This document shows, piece after piece, positions 22,012 through 32,370 of a stretch of 64,000 bases of DNA. The DNA is taken from contig JAIQDT010000226.1 in NCBI GenBank assembly GCA_021521415.1, positions 124,001 through 188,000 of the forward strand. The letters run 5' to 3'. The position numbers and the translations under genes were made by a program. Position 1 is the stretch's first letter. Every line of letters starts with the position of its first letter. The DNA comes from Bidens hawaiensis. Its lineage: Eukaryota; Streptophyta; Magnoliopsida; Asterales; Asteraceae. The notes under the pieces were generated by a model that was given only the letters and a program-made list of their open reading frames with translations, had not been told where the DNA came from and ran no database searches.

Positions 22012-22020
22012 AAGGGGGAG
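22012..22020 (+). promoter_or_regulatory. Polypurine tract of A
   Basis: AAGGGGGAG, 2 bp before the 3' LTR; identical in A'. Confidence 0.9.
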
Positions 22021-22022
22021 TC

Positions 22023-22491
22023 TGTTGGTACATAAATGTCAGTAGTTCATAGTCTAGCGTTTGTAATCGAGTCTGTAATGTAATTATGTTTAAGTTTATG
22101 TTTATGTATGTAAGCGATGTTATCAACAAGTTCGCTTAGGCGAACTTGTTGAACAAGCGAAGTTGTGGACAAGTTCGCCTAGGCGAACTTGTTCAACGAG
22201 CGAAGTTACAGACAACTTCGCCTGAGGCGAAGTTGTCGTGTATTTAAGTAACCTACGGGTTTACGTGAAAGTGGTTGGTCAGTTAGTGTTTTGGTTGTTC
22301 ACGTGTAATCCAGTAGTTCAGTGAACGTGTCGAGAGTCTGTAATAGACGTCTTTCAGGTTATAATACATAACGTGTTCGTTTGTATCGCGTGTGTTTGTT
22401 ATTAGTATTCTACGCTCGTATCTACCCACGCAGGGATTCCGCACCTGCGTAGATAGCGATATCCCGTGTAAGATCCGTCCGAGAACCTACA
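22023..22491 (+). repeat. 3' LTR of A
   Basis: 469 bp, TGTTGG to CCTACA, nearly identical to 10046-10514, with the palindromes at 22169-22192 and 22211-22237 intact. Followed by TAAGA (22492-22496). Confidence 0.95.
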
Positions 22492-22496
22492 TAAGA
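22492..22496 (+). repeat. Right target-site duplication of A (TAAGA)
   Basis: Matches 10041-10045 exactly. Confidence 0.95.
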
Positions 22497-22733
22497 AACA
22501 AAGATCCTATGGCCGATACGATGACTTGTATAAGTATGAGAAGAAGGATGACTAGGCCCAACCATAAAGTCCATAGAAATGGCTGGATTGCAAAGATTGA
22601 CGATAATGAAAATGATGACTCCTACATTCTCAGAAATTCAGATGGACTTGCATTGGGAATTATTAAACAAGATGATGATCTGACTTTCCTTCATGATGAA
22701 GATTTGAGTGATATAATGAACAACACTCCCTAA
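22497..22733 (+). pseudogene. ORF3 of B, C-terminal segment
   Basis: Continuation of B's ORF3 after the element A insertion. It encodes RRMTRPN, YILRNSDGLALGII and DDLTFLHDEDLSDI, matching C's ORF3 C-terminus (minus strand, about 56560-56330: RRMTRPN, YILRNLDGIILGII, EDLTYLHNED). The match across the A insertion, together with TAAGA, fixes the insertion point precisely. TAA at 22731-22733 abuts the hAT-like element, so the true end in B may have been changed by that insertion. Confidence 0.8.
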
Positions 22734-23810
22734 TAGGGGTGTTCAAAATACATGAACCCGATTAACCCGACCCGACCCGAACCCGAATAAGCTAATTCGG
22801 GTCGGGTTAAATAGGGCCAAAAAGTATTAATCGGGTTATTCGGGTTAAACCTGAATTATTAATAGGGTCGGGTTCGGGTTTATTTTCGGAAAAAAGTCGG
22901 GTTTCGAATTAACCCGAATAACCCGATTAGTGGTGATACTTAACTTTAAATACAATAATGAAATGGTGAATAAGCACTACAAAGGCAATATTGTAAGCTT
23001 TATAGATGAGTTAATTACGCTGCTTGTTCATGAAACGTGAAGCGAAAAGTTCATTAATTTTTTGTTCATTTAATTAAACGAACAAACATGAACACATGTT
23101 TCACTCGTTCATTTATGTTTGTGAACGTTCGTTTATAATCGTTCATTTAAGTTCATTCATGTTCGTTTACATATTAATAAAAAAATATTAAATATTATTT
23201 GCATTTAGCAGTTATATCACCATAATATATTTTATATTTGTTTGTTTGTGTTTATTTAAATGCGTTCATTTATGGTTATTTATGTATATGTGTGTTCGTA
23301 AATGTTTGTACATATATGTTCCTTCATATTCATTAATCTTTGTTTAATTATGGTTGTGAACTATTCATTTAGATTTTAAATAAACGAACATGAACATATT
23401 TAGTTTTTAACTAACGAACATAAACACAAATATTTGTTCGATTAAGTGTCGTGTTTGTAAAAGTAAAATGAACGAACACGGACATGCCTTTATTCATGTC
23501 GATTCAATTCGTTTACAGGTCTGTATGTGATTTATAAGACAATTACTTGTAAAAGAATTTGAAAATCGAGTGGAATTCGAAATTTCGCAACCTATAAGTT
23601 ACAAAAACAAAAAAAAAACTTAAAATTATAAAGTAACATGGTTAACCCGATTAACCCGACCCAACTAAATCGATACCCGAATAACCCGAACTCGACTAGC
23701 CCGAACCTTAAAAGGGTCGGGTTGCGGGTTTGATATTTTTTAAGGAAAACCCGACTAACCCGACCCGATTAACCCGAAACCCGATCGGGTTGACCCGATT
23801 AACACCCCTA
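22734..23810 (+). mobile_element. hAT-like nonautonomous DNA transposon
   Basis: 1,077 bp bounded by TAGGGGTGTT and its inverted copy AACACCCCTA. Subterminal zones (22750-22930 and 23640-23800) are packed with inverted copies of AACCCGA/TCGGGTT. The centre (23030-23520) has many GTTCATTTA/AACGAACA repeats. No transposase ORF is seen. The termini and subterminal repeats fit hAT-type MITEs. The flanks CTCCCTAA and CCCCCTTT match at only 5 of 8 positions, so the duplication is decayed or misplaced. Orientation is arbitrary. Confidence 0.65.
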
Positions 23811-24063
23811 CCCCCTTTCAATCACCCTCATCAACTATTCATATTCAAGGAAAGAGGAGGATCTGTGAAAGTGGAAAGAAGACAAGCAGCCTCTAGCTCC
23901 AGAAAATGAAGACCACATTTTAACTTAGGTTTTGCTTTGTAGTGTCCACTGGACATAATTTCCACTTGTAATATTTTGAATTTCCACTTGTAATGTTTTG
24001 CTTTGTAGTGTATGAAACCATAGAGGTGTTTTAATACAGCTGAGGTGTTCCAATCTAGGGGAT
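23811..24063 (+). other. 3' untranslated tail and PPT of B
   Basis: Noncoding tail matching the tail of C (56061-56226). It contains two TTTCCACTTGTAAT copies and ends in the purine tract AGGGGAT (24057-24063) before the LTR; C has the corresponding AGGGGAGA. Confidence 0.7.
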
Positions 24064-24065
24064 AT

Positions 24066-25156
24066 TGTTTAGATGAGAAAATGCTTAAAGGAAGATTGGA
24101 ATCTTCTCAACCTCCTTGATAAAGGCAAAGTATGGACATCGGGCACACTTAGGCCTCCGAGCAAGCTTTCACTTATCCTTGCATGGTATTTTGCCTTTCG
24201 GGCAATGTTATCTTCTTGAAGTCTTCTTATGTGATAATACGAGCAGGGTTCGCTTTGTCTAGCAATGGTGTTCTTCAACTCAAGCATGGATTGCTTACTA
24301 GCAAACTCTTGACTGAACCAAGCAAATGAAGGCAAGTACTTTGGAATATCTAGCAAGGTTTGATTAATAAACAGTAGTCCGAGCATGCTTGAAGAAAGTT
24401 GATCAAGAATTATTCTATGGACTTTCTCTAGCAAGGATCAACTCCGAGCAACCTAGAGTGATTCCACCACAAGTCATATAGTGTTACCATCACACTTTGG
24501 TTTGCTTAATAAGTTATCTTTTAACAAAGAGTTGAAGGGACTCATGAAGAACAGTTGGCTCGTAGGACCATATCGTGCAAAGTTTACTATGGTCAAGATG
24601 ATTGAAGTCTGCTAGGTGAATATTTTCTAAGAAAAATATTTTAAGTAAAGTCTACCCAGAGAACTGTTCCCCAGCACACTTTGGTTACCAGGTATGCCCG
24701 AAGAAGACAAAAGCTGCAAAACATACTCGAAGACCTGTTTTACACTTAGAATCTTTTGTAATATGTTTTCTGATTGTGCACCAATCATTAGAGTTTCTAA
24801 AAATGAATGACAGCTGTCAAGAGGCTGGCGTATAAATAGAATGATCTAGGGCACGCTTCCTACGGTCGACACAGAAAGAGAATAGGCAACCTAAAATATT
24901 CCTGACCTTGAGGGTGACGGCTGATCTTTAATTTGTACGGATAAACATTCCTTAAAAAAACCCTAATCGATTTGCATTTGTATGAATCATTCTATAAATG
25001 GAAATCTTTTGAGTTAATGTTTGTGTGTGTTACCTTAGCATTTATTGTGCAACATATAGTGTGTTAGTGATTCTGTCGTTAACATACTATTGTTCTTACC
25101 TTATATAGTAGGTCGTTAACCTTCTTTTCAACACTTTAATAGTATGGGTTATGACA
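24066..25156 (+). repeat. 3' LTR of B
   Basis: About 1.09 kb from TGTTTAGATG to GGTTATGACA; the start is set by the purine tract, and the right end by comparison with C's LTR, so the end is approximate. A TATA box (TATAAATAG) is at 24831-24838 and is matched in C. The upstream half carries the B/C motif (GAGCAAGCTTTC near 24165, AGCAAGGTTTGA near 24354). After the end the sequence passes within about 100 bp into an RT fragment of element E, with no primer site and no gag. Confidence 0.75.
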
Positions 25157-25258
25157 TATCTGTGAGAGATATATCATATTGAGAGGGGGCGACCAAAGAG
25201 TTAATAGAAGTGCTTTTGACACTGCAAACATCTGCTATATTCTTGTTTTCTATCACAA

Positions 25259-26774
25259 ATAGAACCAAAGAACATAGTTCAAGCGCTAAAGAACAACAAT
25301 TGGGTAGAAGTTATGCAAGAGGAATTAGCACAGTTCAGAAATTTGCAAGTCTGGGAGCTAGTTGATAAGCCAAGAGGAAAATATGCAATTGGCACCAAAT
25401 GGGTTTTCAGAAACAAATGGGATGAGAGAGGGATTATAATAAAGAACAAGAAAATTGATTTTGAGGAGGTGTTTGCTCTTGTAGCAAGGTTGGAAGCCAT
25501 AAGAATCTTTTTGGCATATGCTGCATCAAAAAATATTAGAGTGTTTCAACAAGATGTAAAATCTGCTTTCTTAAATGGAAAAATAGAAAATGAGGTGTAT
25601 GTCACTCAACCTCAAGGTTTTGAGGATCCTGGGTATCCAAATAAAGTATACAAACATATCAAGGCTCTATATGTATTACATCAATCTCCAAGAGCTTGGT
25701 ATGATGAGTTGTCAAATCATTTACTTGCTTAGCGATTTCAAAGTGGAGCCATTGACGACCTTATTCTAAAAGAAAACAGTAAGAGATTTAATCCTACTTC
25801 AAGTGTTTGTTGATGATATCATCTTTGGTTATACAAATGAAAACATGTGTATAGAGTTTGAAGAAGTCATGAAATCAAAATACAACATGAGTTCTTTGGG
25901 AGAGATGAATTCTTCCTTGGATTTAAAGTTCAGCATAAAATGGATGGAATATTCATTAATTAATCCAAGTATGTTCTATATATCTTGACCAAATTCAAAT
26001 GCCAAGATTTGAAAAATAGCTTCTACTCCAATGGACAGACATGAAAAAATGGTAGTTGATGAAAAGGGAGAGCCTGTACATTAACATGAATACAGAGCCA
26101 AGAGGTGGATCACTAATGTATCTGACTGCTTCAAGACCAGATATCATATTTGTTGTATGTGTTCGTGCAAGATTTCAAGGCAATTCCAAGGTTTCACATA
26201 TGATGGTTGTCAAGAAAAACGTCAGACACTTGAAGGGAAAGCCAGACTTAGGTATTTGGTATCAAAAGAATAATTCCTTTGATATTGTTGCCTACACTGA
26301 CAGTGACTATGATGGATGCAACATGAGTAGAAAATCAATATCTAGTGGTTTCAATTCCTAGGAGAAATGCTAGTTCCATGGCAGAGAAAAAACAAACCAT
26401 AGTGTCAATTTAGACTGCTAAAGCTGAATACATTGCTACAGCTGCTAGTTGTGCTCAGGTCCTCTAGATTCAGAATCAACTACTTGATTATGGTATGAAT
26501 TTCTTGAACACTCTTATTCTTATTGATAATACTACTGCTATGTTTATTATGAAAAAATCTTGTTCAACACTCGAAGACTAAACAAATTGAAAGCAGACGC
26601 CATTTCAAAAGAGATTTCAATGAAAAAGATCTAATAGAAATGAAAAGAGTTGAAACTAGTGACAACTTGGCTGATTTGTTCACCAAGCCACTAGATGATA
26701 CTAGATTCAATTTCTTATTAAAAGCTCAAGGAATGATCCACTCTGATGAAGTCTTATTGATGATATATGGTTAA
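25259..26774 (+). pseudogene. pol: RT-RNase H of element E (decayed)
   Basis: Copia reverse transcriptase and RNase H with several frame changes. Visible are [13 protein letters not shown] (25300), TKWVFRNKW (25400), [17 protein letters not shown] (about 25555), a catalytic VDDIIF (25807-25824, usually YVDDIIF; here Phe replaces Tyr), LTASRPDIIF (about 26121), YTDSDYDGC (about 26295) and a terminal LFTKPL segment ending at TAA 26772-26774. Frames change near 25735, between 25980 and 26056, and after 26361. Non-functional. Confidence 0.85.
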
Positions 26775-29089
26775 ATGTGCTAACTGACTATTTTTCTAAA
26801 AGGTCTTGAGTGATTTGTGTAATTATGTGATTTTGCTTTGATTGATATGTGCTTAATTGAGTATTTGATGAATTAGGTGTCTATGATACCTAAGTGTGAA
26901 ATTGTGTTGTGATTCCAAATAATTGATGAGTATGAGTGTATCTGATTTGAATTGAATTATCTACTTACTTGTCTGAAATTTGATCATGATTATTGTTTTG
27001 AAATTATTGTGCATTATATTCTCAGGACTAGAAGCTTAAAAGGCTTTAAATGGAAATTGATCCAACCTTGTGGGAAATGATAGAAAATTGATTATCTACA
27101 CCCATCTTATGGATCTAATAGGCTAAAAGGGGTATTAGAGCGGTCATTGATTACTATGGTAGCATTCCATGATGTGTAAAATGTGCATGTCTCAAGGTAA
27201 ATCTCTCCAAATGATAGGTAGAAAGGTAACTACCCAGTTAGACACAAGCCTATCGGTATTTGATCACTTAAAATGATTCAGTTTTATAAATGACAACGAA
27301 TAAAATGTGCAAGAAGATTATACATTAACCAAATGATGATAAAAAAACAAACTTGATTGTTAAAACTAGAACTATAAAGGTGGGGCATCATTATAAGTCC
27401 TATTATTCAAGTTCTGTCATTAAAAGATATTTTGACCAAATGTCAGGGGGTTGAAGTCAATATGGGGTGATCTGGAGAAAGCCAAAGAAGCTTTGAGAAG
27501 AGATATGAGGTATCATAGTGCATTAAGTATTATCTGTATATGTATTACGCAAATAATTGAATCTTAATCATATCTCCAAATTAATGAAATTCATGATATT
27601 TAAGTACCTAATATTAAACTACCTAATCTGTCAAAATAATGCTGAGAACGAAATATATAAAGGTGATTAAATCAATATGATCCCATGCTGAGATCTTTTC
27701 ATAAAAGTGAATGAACTGAAATGTTAAACTGAAATTTGATCTGAAAATACATGAATTTTGCTCTAAAACTTTTGATCCACAATGAAAACTTGTTTAGTTT
27801 GAAGTTTATGTCAAAAGGAGTTCATTAATAACAAATCTACTTCCAAAATGTCTTATTTTTGTTGATTTGACTATTCAGATTTTGTTTTATGATTACTAAG
27901 TATCTGTGAGTATACTTGTGTAATATGTGTGTGAAAATGAGCTTTTGAGTATACTTGAGTGTTTAATTGATAATTTTTCTCCTTCAAATATACTTGATGA
28001 ATTTTTGAAGTGATTGTGACTTTTAATATGCTTGACTGTTTGGATTTGAAATATAAGTGTTTTAGAGTGAACTATGTGATCACGAGTACACTTTATGTGT
28101 CAAGTACACTTTTATGTTAAGACTTGAAATTTTATGTGCCTTCAACATATTTGATATAGTTGAAGTGTTTTCGAGTAAACTTTGTTATATCAAGTACACT
28201 TTATGTTTCGAGTACACTTTTATAATATGAATTCATTAACTAAGTGTTTTCAAGTATACTTGATGAATTTAAAGGTTATCGAGTAAACTTGGTATAATTC
28301 GAGTAAACTTTGTTCTTCGAGTATACTTGATAGTATATATGTGAACAAAGTTAACTTTAACTGAATAACTTGATTTTCGAGTAGAGTCATATTTGAGCAT
28401 AGATTGACATTCAGGGATATTTCTTAGTTACTGTATTAAGAACTTTATTGATCTCGAGCAAAGAACTCTACTTGAACACATATACTTGATTATGAGGCTT
28501 GTGTTTAATTTCTTGAGCAATCTTATATATTTGAGTATACTTTATTCATTTTCTCACTTAGTGTGTTTCTAATAAAATACCCAAGTGCAATTATCCTTCT
28601 TTTCGAGTATAAATAATTTTCGAGCAAACTTTGGTAAAATACCTTGCTTGAGCAGAATTTGTGTTTGAAATATTTGAAAAATAGGTTTTTGTTAGTATTC
28701 ACGTAGTAAAAGAAAAATGCAGTTAGAACCCACTTTCAAACACAAAGTGTACAATATAAAAGGGGGACTTAGAGACATTTCATTCGCTTTTCCCTGTTTC
28801 TACTATTCCACCCAGTTTACTCGTGCCCTAGTTATTGAACTGTTGCATGCTAAATCGCTCTAAATATTATCATCTATTCTAATTCCGACTCATTATGTGG
28901 ATTTAGGGCTTTAATGTTCAGTTTACTAGTGTTTCTATTTTATGTGTAGGTTATAAATCTTCGAAGAACAGGTTCATAAAGACTATGCTTTTATGCTTCC
29001 TTTTTCAATAATTTCTACATGCATATTCAAATCATGCTCAATTGACTAACTTTTACTTTGAATGCGTGTTTGTTTGTGTGTGTGTGCAG
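26775..29089 (+). other. Post-pol noncoding region of E
   Basis: No gene. It includes a match to A around 27000-27075 (GGAAATTGATCCAACCTTG), the cross-family block 27440-27745 (GAAGTCAATATGGGGTGA, GATCCCATGC, TGAAATTTGATC), and the motif array 28080-28660 in the variant form CGAGTAAACTTTG/CGAGTATACTTGAT. The acceptor GTGTGTGCAG is still present at 29080-29089, but the donor seen in B and C is lost (CTCATTATG near 28890). Confidence 0.7.
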
Positions 29090-29320
29090 AAACGACGTAA
29101 AAATTTTAGCCGAAGCATAATACGTTTGTTTTTCTCCAAATTACTGAGGAGAATCAACCATTGGAACTGATGATTAATTGGTTAAACCGCTCTAACTTGT
29201 GTTTGCTCTAACAGAGAGCCCCATCATTTATAGAAATCATCACATTGATTTCTGCGGCTCAGCATCGTATGTGGATAATGTGAATGGAAAACAATTGGAA
29301 TCAGCAAAGAGAATGTTTGC
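29090..29320 (+). pseudogene. ORF3 start of element E (remnant)
   Basis: Matches the first about 200 bp of B ORF3 (5500-5720) at nucleotide level: the ATTACTGAGGA, CTAACAGAGAGCCC and GGCTCAGC blocks align. The initiator ATG after CAG|A is changed to ACG. The sequence stops where the next element begins near 29320. Coding capacity is gone. Confidence 0.6.
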
Positions 29321-29550
29321 ATGATCCAAGATCTAGCCGCTAACACGATACATCAATACAATATAAATACGTTATATACTATTCATTATATTAATGGTGG
29401 AAATACATTATGGTAGATAAGTTATTCTAGAGAGAATCCGGCATGGTAACGGTATAGAATAACTTAGGCTAGGATCTCTCATTCATTCAATGAATATGAT
29501 AAGCCTATTTATAGGCATGGACCTTATTCATTATACAACGCAAACGAATG
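29321..29550 (-). other. LTR-like remnant (minus strand), unclassified
   Basis: AT-rich segment. On the minus strand it reads TATAAATAGGC (about 29515-29505), then ATGAATGAGAGATCC and TTCTCTCTAGAATAACTT, ending GCGGCTAGATCTTGGATCATG. This looks like the promoter-to-primer-site end of a Copia LTR, but no second copy is in the window. It is cut at 29550/29551 by the end of F's LTR. Confidence 0.35.
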
Positions 29551-29565
29551 TGTTGGGTTTTAGCA
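29551..29565 (-). repeat. Terminal 15 bp of F 3' LTR, separated by the gypsy insertion
   Basis: TGTTGGGTTTTAGCA on the + strand, the inverted terminus of F's LTR, whose other end (40750-40755, + strand) is CCAACA. The remaining LTR lies at 39973-40755. TAGCA (29561-29565) is also the left target duplication of the gypsy element. Confidence 0.6.
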
Positions 29566-32193
29566 TGTGACAATCGTCAATTTCAGGTTAACTCCGTTAA
29601 CTCAACTCCGTCAATTCAAACTTAAGATCATTGAATCTATAACGCACACCTCATTACATTTAAGCTAGGGTTTAAATGACGCTTGAACAATTACTACATG
29701 TGTAGTCTTTCGGGAATTGCACCGAAACGCAAACGAGTTGACGCAAACAATTGGTGAATAAACGAAAAACGTCAAAACAATTGTTATGTGATAATTATGT
29801 GTTAGACATATGTGTTACTTGATTATATTATGTGTGATGCTAAACAAGAAACAAGAACTAAATTAATTAAGCTAGAAAAGTAACATTTGAAAGTTGAGGG
29901 ACTTAAGTGTAACATCTTGTTATTATTAATAATATGTAGAACCCTAATCTCTTTCTCTCCTCTCCCTCACAATTGACGGCAGCCCCCCCCCCCCCCACTG
30001 CTCTCCCTTGCGATCGGCTCACACACACACACATAATACTTGATCTTTGATCTTGTTTTTCACAATTGAAGCATCCTACATCCGACTCTAGTCATCCTCT
30101 ACCTTCCTCTTGCTTATTTTTGTGCCTTTGAAGGTATAATTATAAACCCTAGAATCTGGAAATTATATATATGATGTCCATATGACTTGTTTTGATTAGA
30201 TGATGGTTAATTATGTATTGATTGTTAATTTGATAACTAGAATTGATGTTATTGCATGTTAATTGCTTGTTTCTTTGATTTTTGAGTCCAAGTAAAACCA
30301 TAATCATGTATGTGGTGTGTATTTGATGTGCATGGATAATGATTATGGTGTCTAGAATGTCATATGAACGGATTATGGTCTATAGATGGTTAATATGTTG
30401 AGTTTGGATGCAAACAGTTTCTGGACAGATTGTGTTATTGATGTTCAATTGACTAACGGGGTGTGAATTTAAAAATTGATCGAGATAATTGATACTACTG
30501 TAAACTAGGTTTAGTCTAGTCTCTAAATAATATAAATTTGTAATTTTTGGACGTGTAAAAGTTAACTTTTATGATTTTACAAAAACGTTGTGTAAATCTG
30601 AGTTGGGAGACCTGCTGTTTGGTTGTTTTGTAAATATTATATCTCATGAACTACAAGACCAAATGGGTTGGTTCCACCTCTGGAAGTTAACTTGTTGAGT
30701 TAAGAAACTAACCCATTTGGTGTTGTATTTGTTGGATTTTTCATTTAATGGTAATTTCAAATAACATTCTATTGCGCATGAATTTGACTGTTATGAGTTT
30801 GCTGTAATGTTTTGATCATTGTGAGAAACCTATGTGGAATAAAAATAAAATAAAATATGTTCTGGAAACCTAATACATGTATGCTTTTTTGATGATTTTT
30901 GGTAAATTAATTGAGATGCTATGATTGGTGGAATAGTACAATCTTTCAAGTAGAATTTCTGTCTCGGTGAAACTAGCTGCTGAATTTTGTGAAAATGCAT
31001 GAAACATGATAATTGCTAGTTAATTGTTATGTTTTGACCAAATTGCCCCTGTGGGGAATACTTGCTAAATAGTTGTCGTGTTTTGACCAAATTGCCCTTG
31101 CGGGGAATAATTGCTAGTTAATTGTTATGTGTTGACCAAATTGCCCTCACGGGGAGTAATTTCTAGTGATGCACATTATTAATACATGACACGTAAATAA
31201 TTGCTCACACATGTAATGTATCACAAATGTACTTGTTAAAGTCACACACGATTCACAAACGAAACACGAAACATATTGTGTGCATAGGTATTATGTGCCG
31301 AGTCTAGAGACTCGATAATAGTTCCGACGCTTAGAAAAATCTCTTTGTTGTTTTAGAACGCTAGAGAGATTTTTTCTGTGACGCGCATCCTTTGGTGATT
31401 TAATTTGGGAATTCTTCGCAAACAGTGAGTTCACTTACCCCTCTAAACTATTTTCAAAAGCTTTTCACTTGGGGAGATAACATACTCTGAAAACGCATTT
31501 AAGATTTTGTTAATATAAATTATATATCACTTGTAAAGACTAAGTGGCAAACGCAATAACTAAAGTCCTTCATTCACATCGAACCGTTTAGTATTGGATA
31601 ATAGCGAGTCATTGTTGAGTAGTACTACTGGGTTTGACAAACCCCACCCAACGCTAAACTCGACTGGAGGTCGAGTGGGTGTAATCTTGGCTAAACACAT
31701 ACCATGGTCGGGATAGACCTGGTGGCAAGGCAAATGATAAACAGTCAGCTTCGGTGTCGAACACTTAGTAATATTTGTTTTATAGGCTAGCTACCTATAG
31801 ATATATAATTGACATAACACTATCTGGTAACGCAAAACGCTGAACGCAAAACGCTGAACGCAAACGCTAAACGCTTTATTTTATATAAACTTGTGAACTC
31901 ACCAACCTCGTGTTGACACTTTTAGTATGTTATTCTCATGTTGCCGAGGCGGGCGCGCGGTATAGGATCATGCATTGTTTGAAACGCTTTTGTTTATGCA
32001 ACCTGATTTTAAACTGTTATTATGGGGTTTTGAGTCGTCCTGTGTGACGCTACTTTTATCTTTTGGTTTTTACGCTTCCGCACTTATTTTCATTTAAACG
32101 TTTTTATGGGTTGATTATAACTAATGATTCCGATTCTGTTAGTTCACACCCTCTGACGGTAAAACTCCGTTAGTGGATTTTGAGGGTGTGACA
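29566..32193 (+). repeat. 5' LTR of the gypsy element
   Basis: 2,628 bp from TGTGACAATC to GGTGTGACA. Internal landmarks are a poly(C) run (29985-29997), three tandem units of about 50 bp (31019-31166), a GTCGAGTGGG-type zone near 31660 and an AACGCTGAACGCAAA minisatellite (31830-31875). It begins 92 bp further in than the matching solo LTR at 47796. Confidence 0.93.
31019..31166 (+). repeat. Three-unit tandem repeat in the gypsy LTR
   Basis: Three units of about 50 bp, each with TTGACCAAATTGCCC and GGGGA-TA. Present again at 38834-38984 in the 3' LTR, but only one unit is seen in the solo LTR (about 49318-49370). Confidence 0.85.
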
Positions 32194-32196
32194 GAT

Positions 32197-32209
32197 TGGT
32201 ATCCGAGCC
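32197..32209 (+). other. Primer-binding site of the gypsy element
   Basis: TGGTATCCGAGCC, one mismatch to the tRNA-iMet complement (TGGTATCAGAGCC), 3 bp after the LTR. Confidence 0.85.
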
Positions 32210-32370
32210 ATTGGTTATAGCGAACTAGAAATTGCATGCATACTAGACTATAACCGCGACGACCCATTAGTTATAATGATACGCACTGCATATGTTGGTG
32301 TAGTCTTTGTTATCTTATCTCTTTACCTCTTTCACTCATACGCGCGCGCATACACGGCTTACCTGTAGGG

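Larger units (their letters stand above)
10046..22491 (+). mobile_element. Complete Copia element A (12.4 kb)
   Basis: Full element: 5' LTR 10046-10514, tRNA-Met primer site, motif-rich leader, gag 11024-13654, pol to 16979, long noncoding region, ORF3 19153-21942, PPT and 3' LTR 22023-22491, flanked by TAAGA. The two LTRs differ at about six positions by eye (about 1.3%), so insertion is recent. Domain order gag-PR-IN-RT-RH identifies Ty1/copia. Great length, two zinc knuckles in gag, LTR palindromes and a post-pol ORF point to a Sirevirus-like lineage (inference). The copy is defective: one frameshift in the protease, one TAG in pol and two TAG in ORF3. Confidence 0.95.
3170..25156 (+). mobile_element. 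Copia element B (old, interrupted)
   Basis: Degraded element in + orientation: post-pol region (3170-5499), ORF3 (5502-10045 and 22497-22733), a short tail (23811-24056), PPT and 3' LTR (24066-25156). It is interrupted by element A (10046-22491) and a hAT-like element (22734-23810). A' covers its upstream side, so its gag and pol are outside the window or lost. Its ORF3 has many stops and frameshifts. It belongs to the same family as C (minus strand, 54924-64000), judged by ORF3, LTR and motif similarity. Confidence 0.75.
25157..29320 (+). mobile_element. Copia element E (fragment)
   Basis: Order: RT-RNase H (25259-26774), post-pol region (26775-29089), beginning of an ORF3 (29090-29320). 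Gag, protease and integrase are absent; RT begins about 100 bp after the B-type LTR. Either LTR 24066-25156 is E's own 5' LTR followed by a large internal deletion, or B and E formed a tandem sharing one LTR. E belongs to the B/C family by its motif array and ORF3 start region. Confidence 0.65.
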
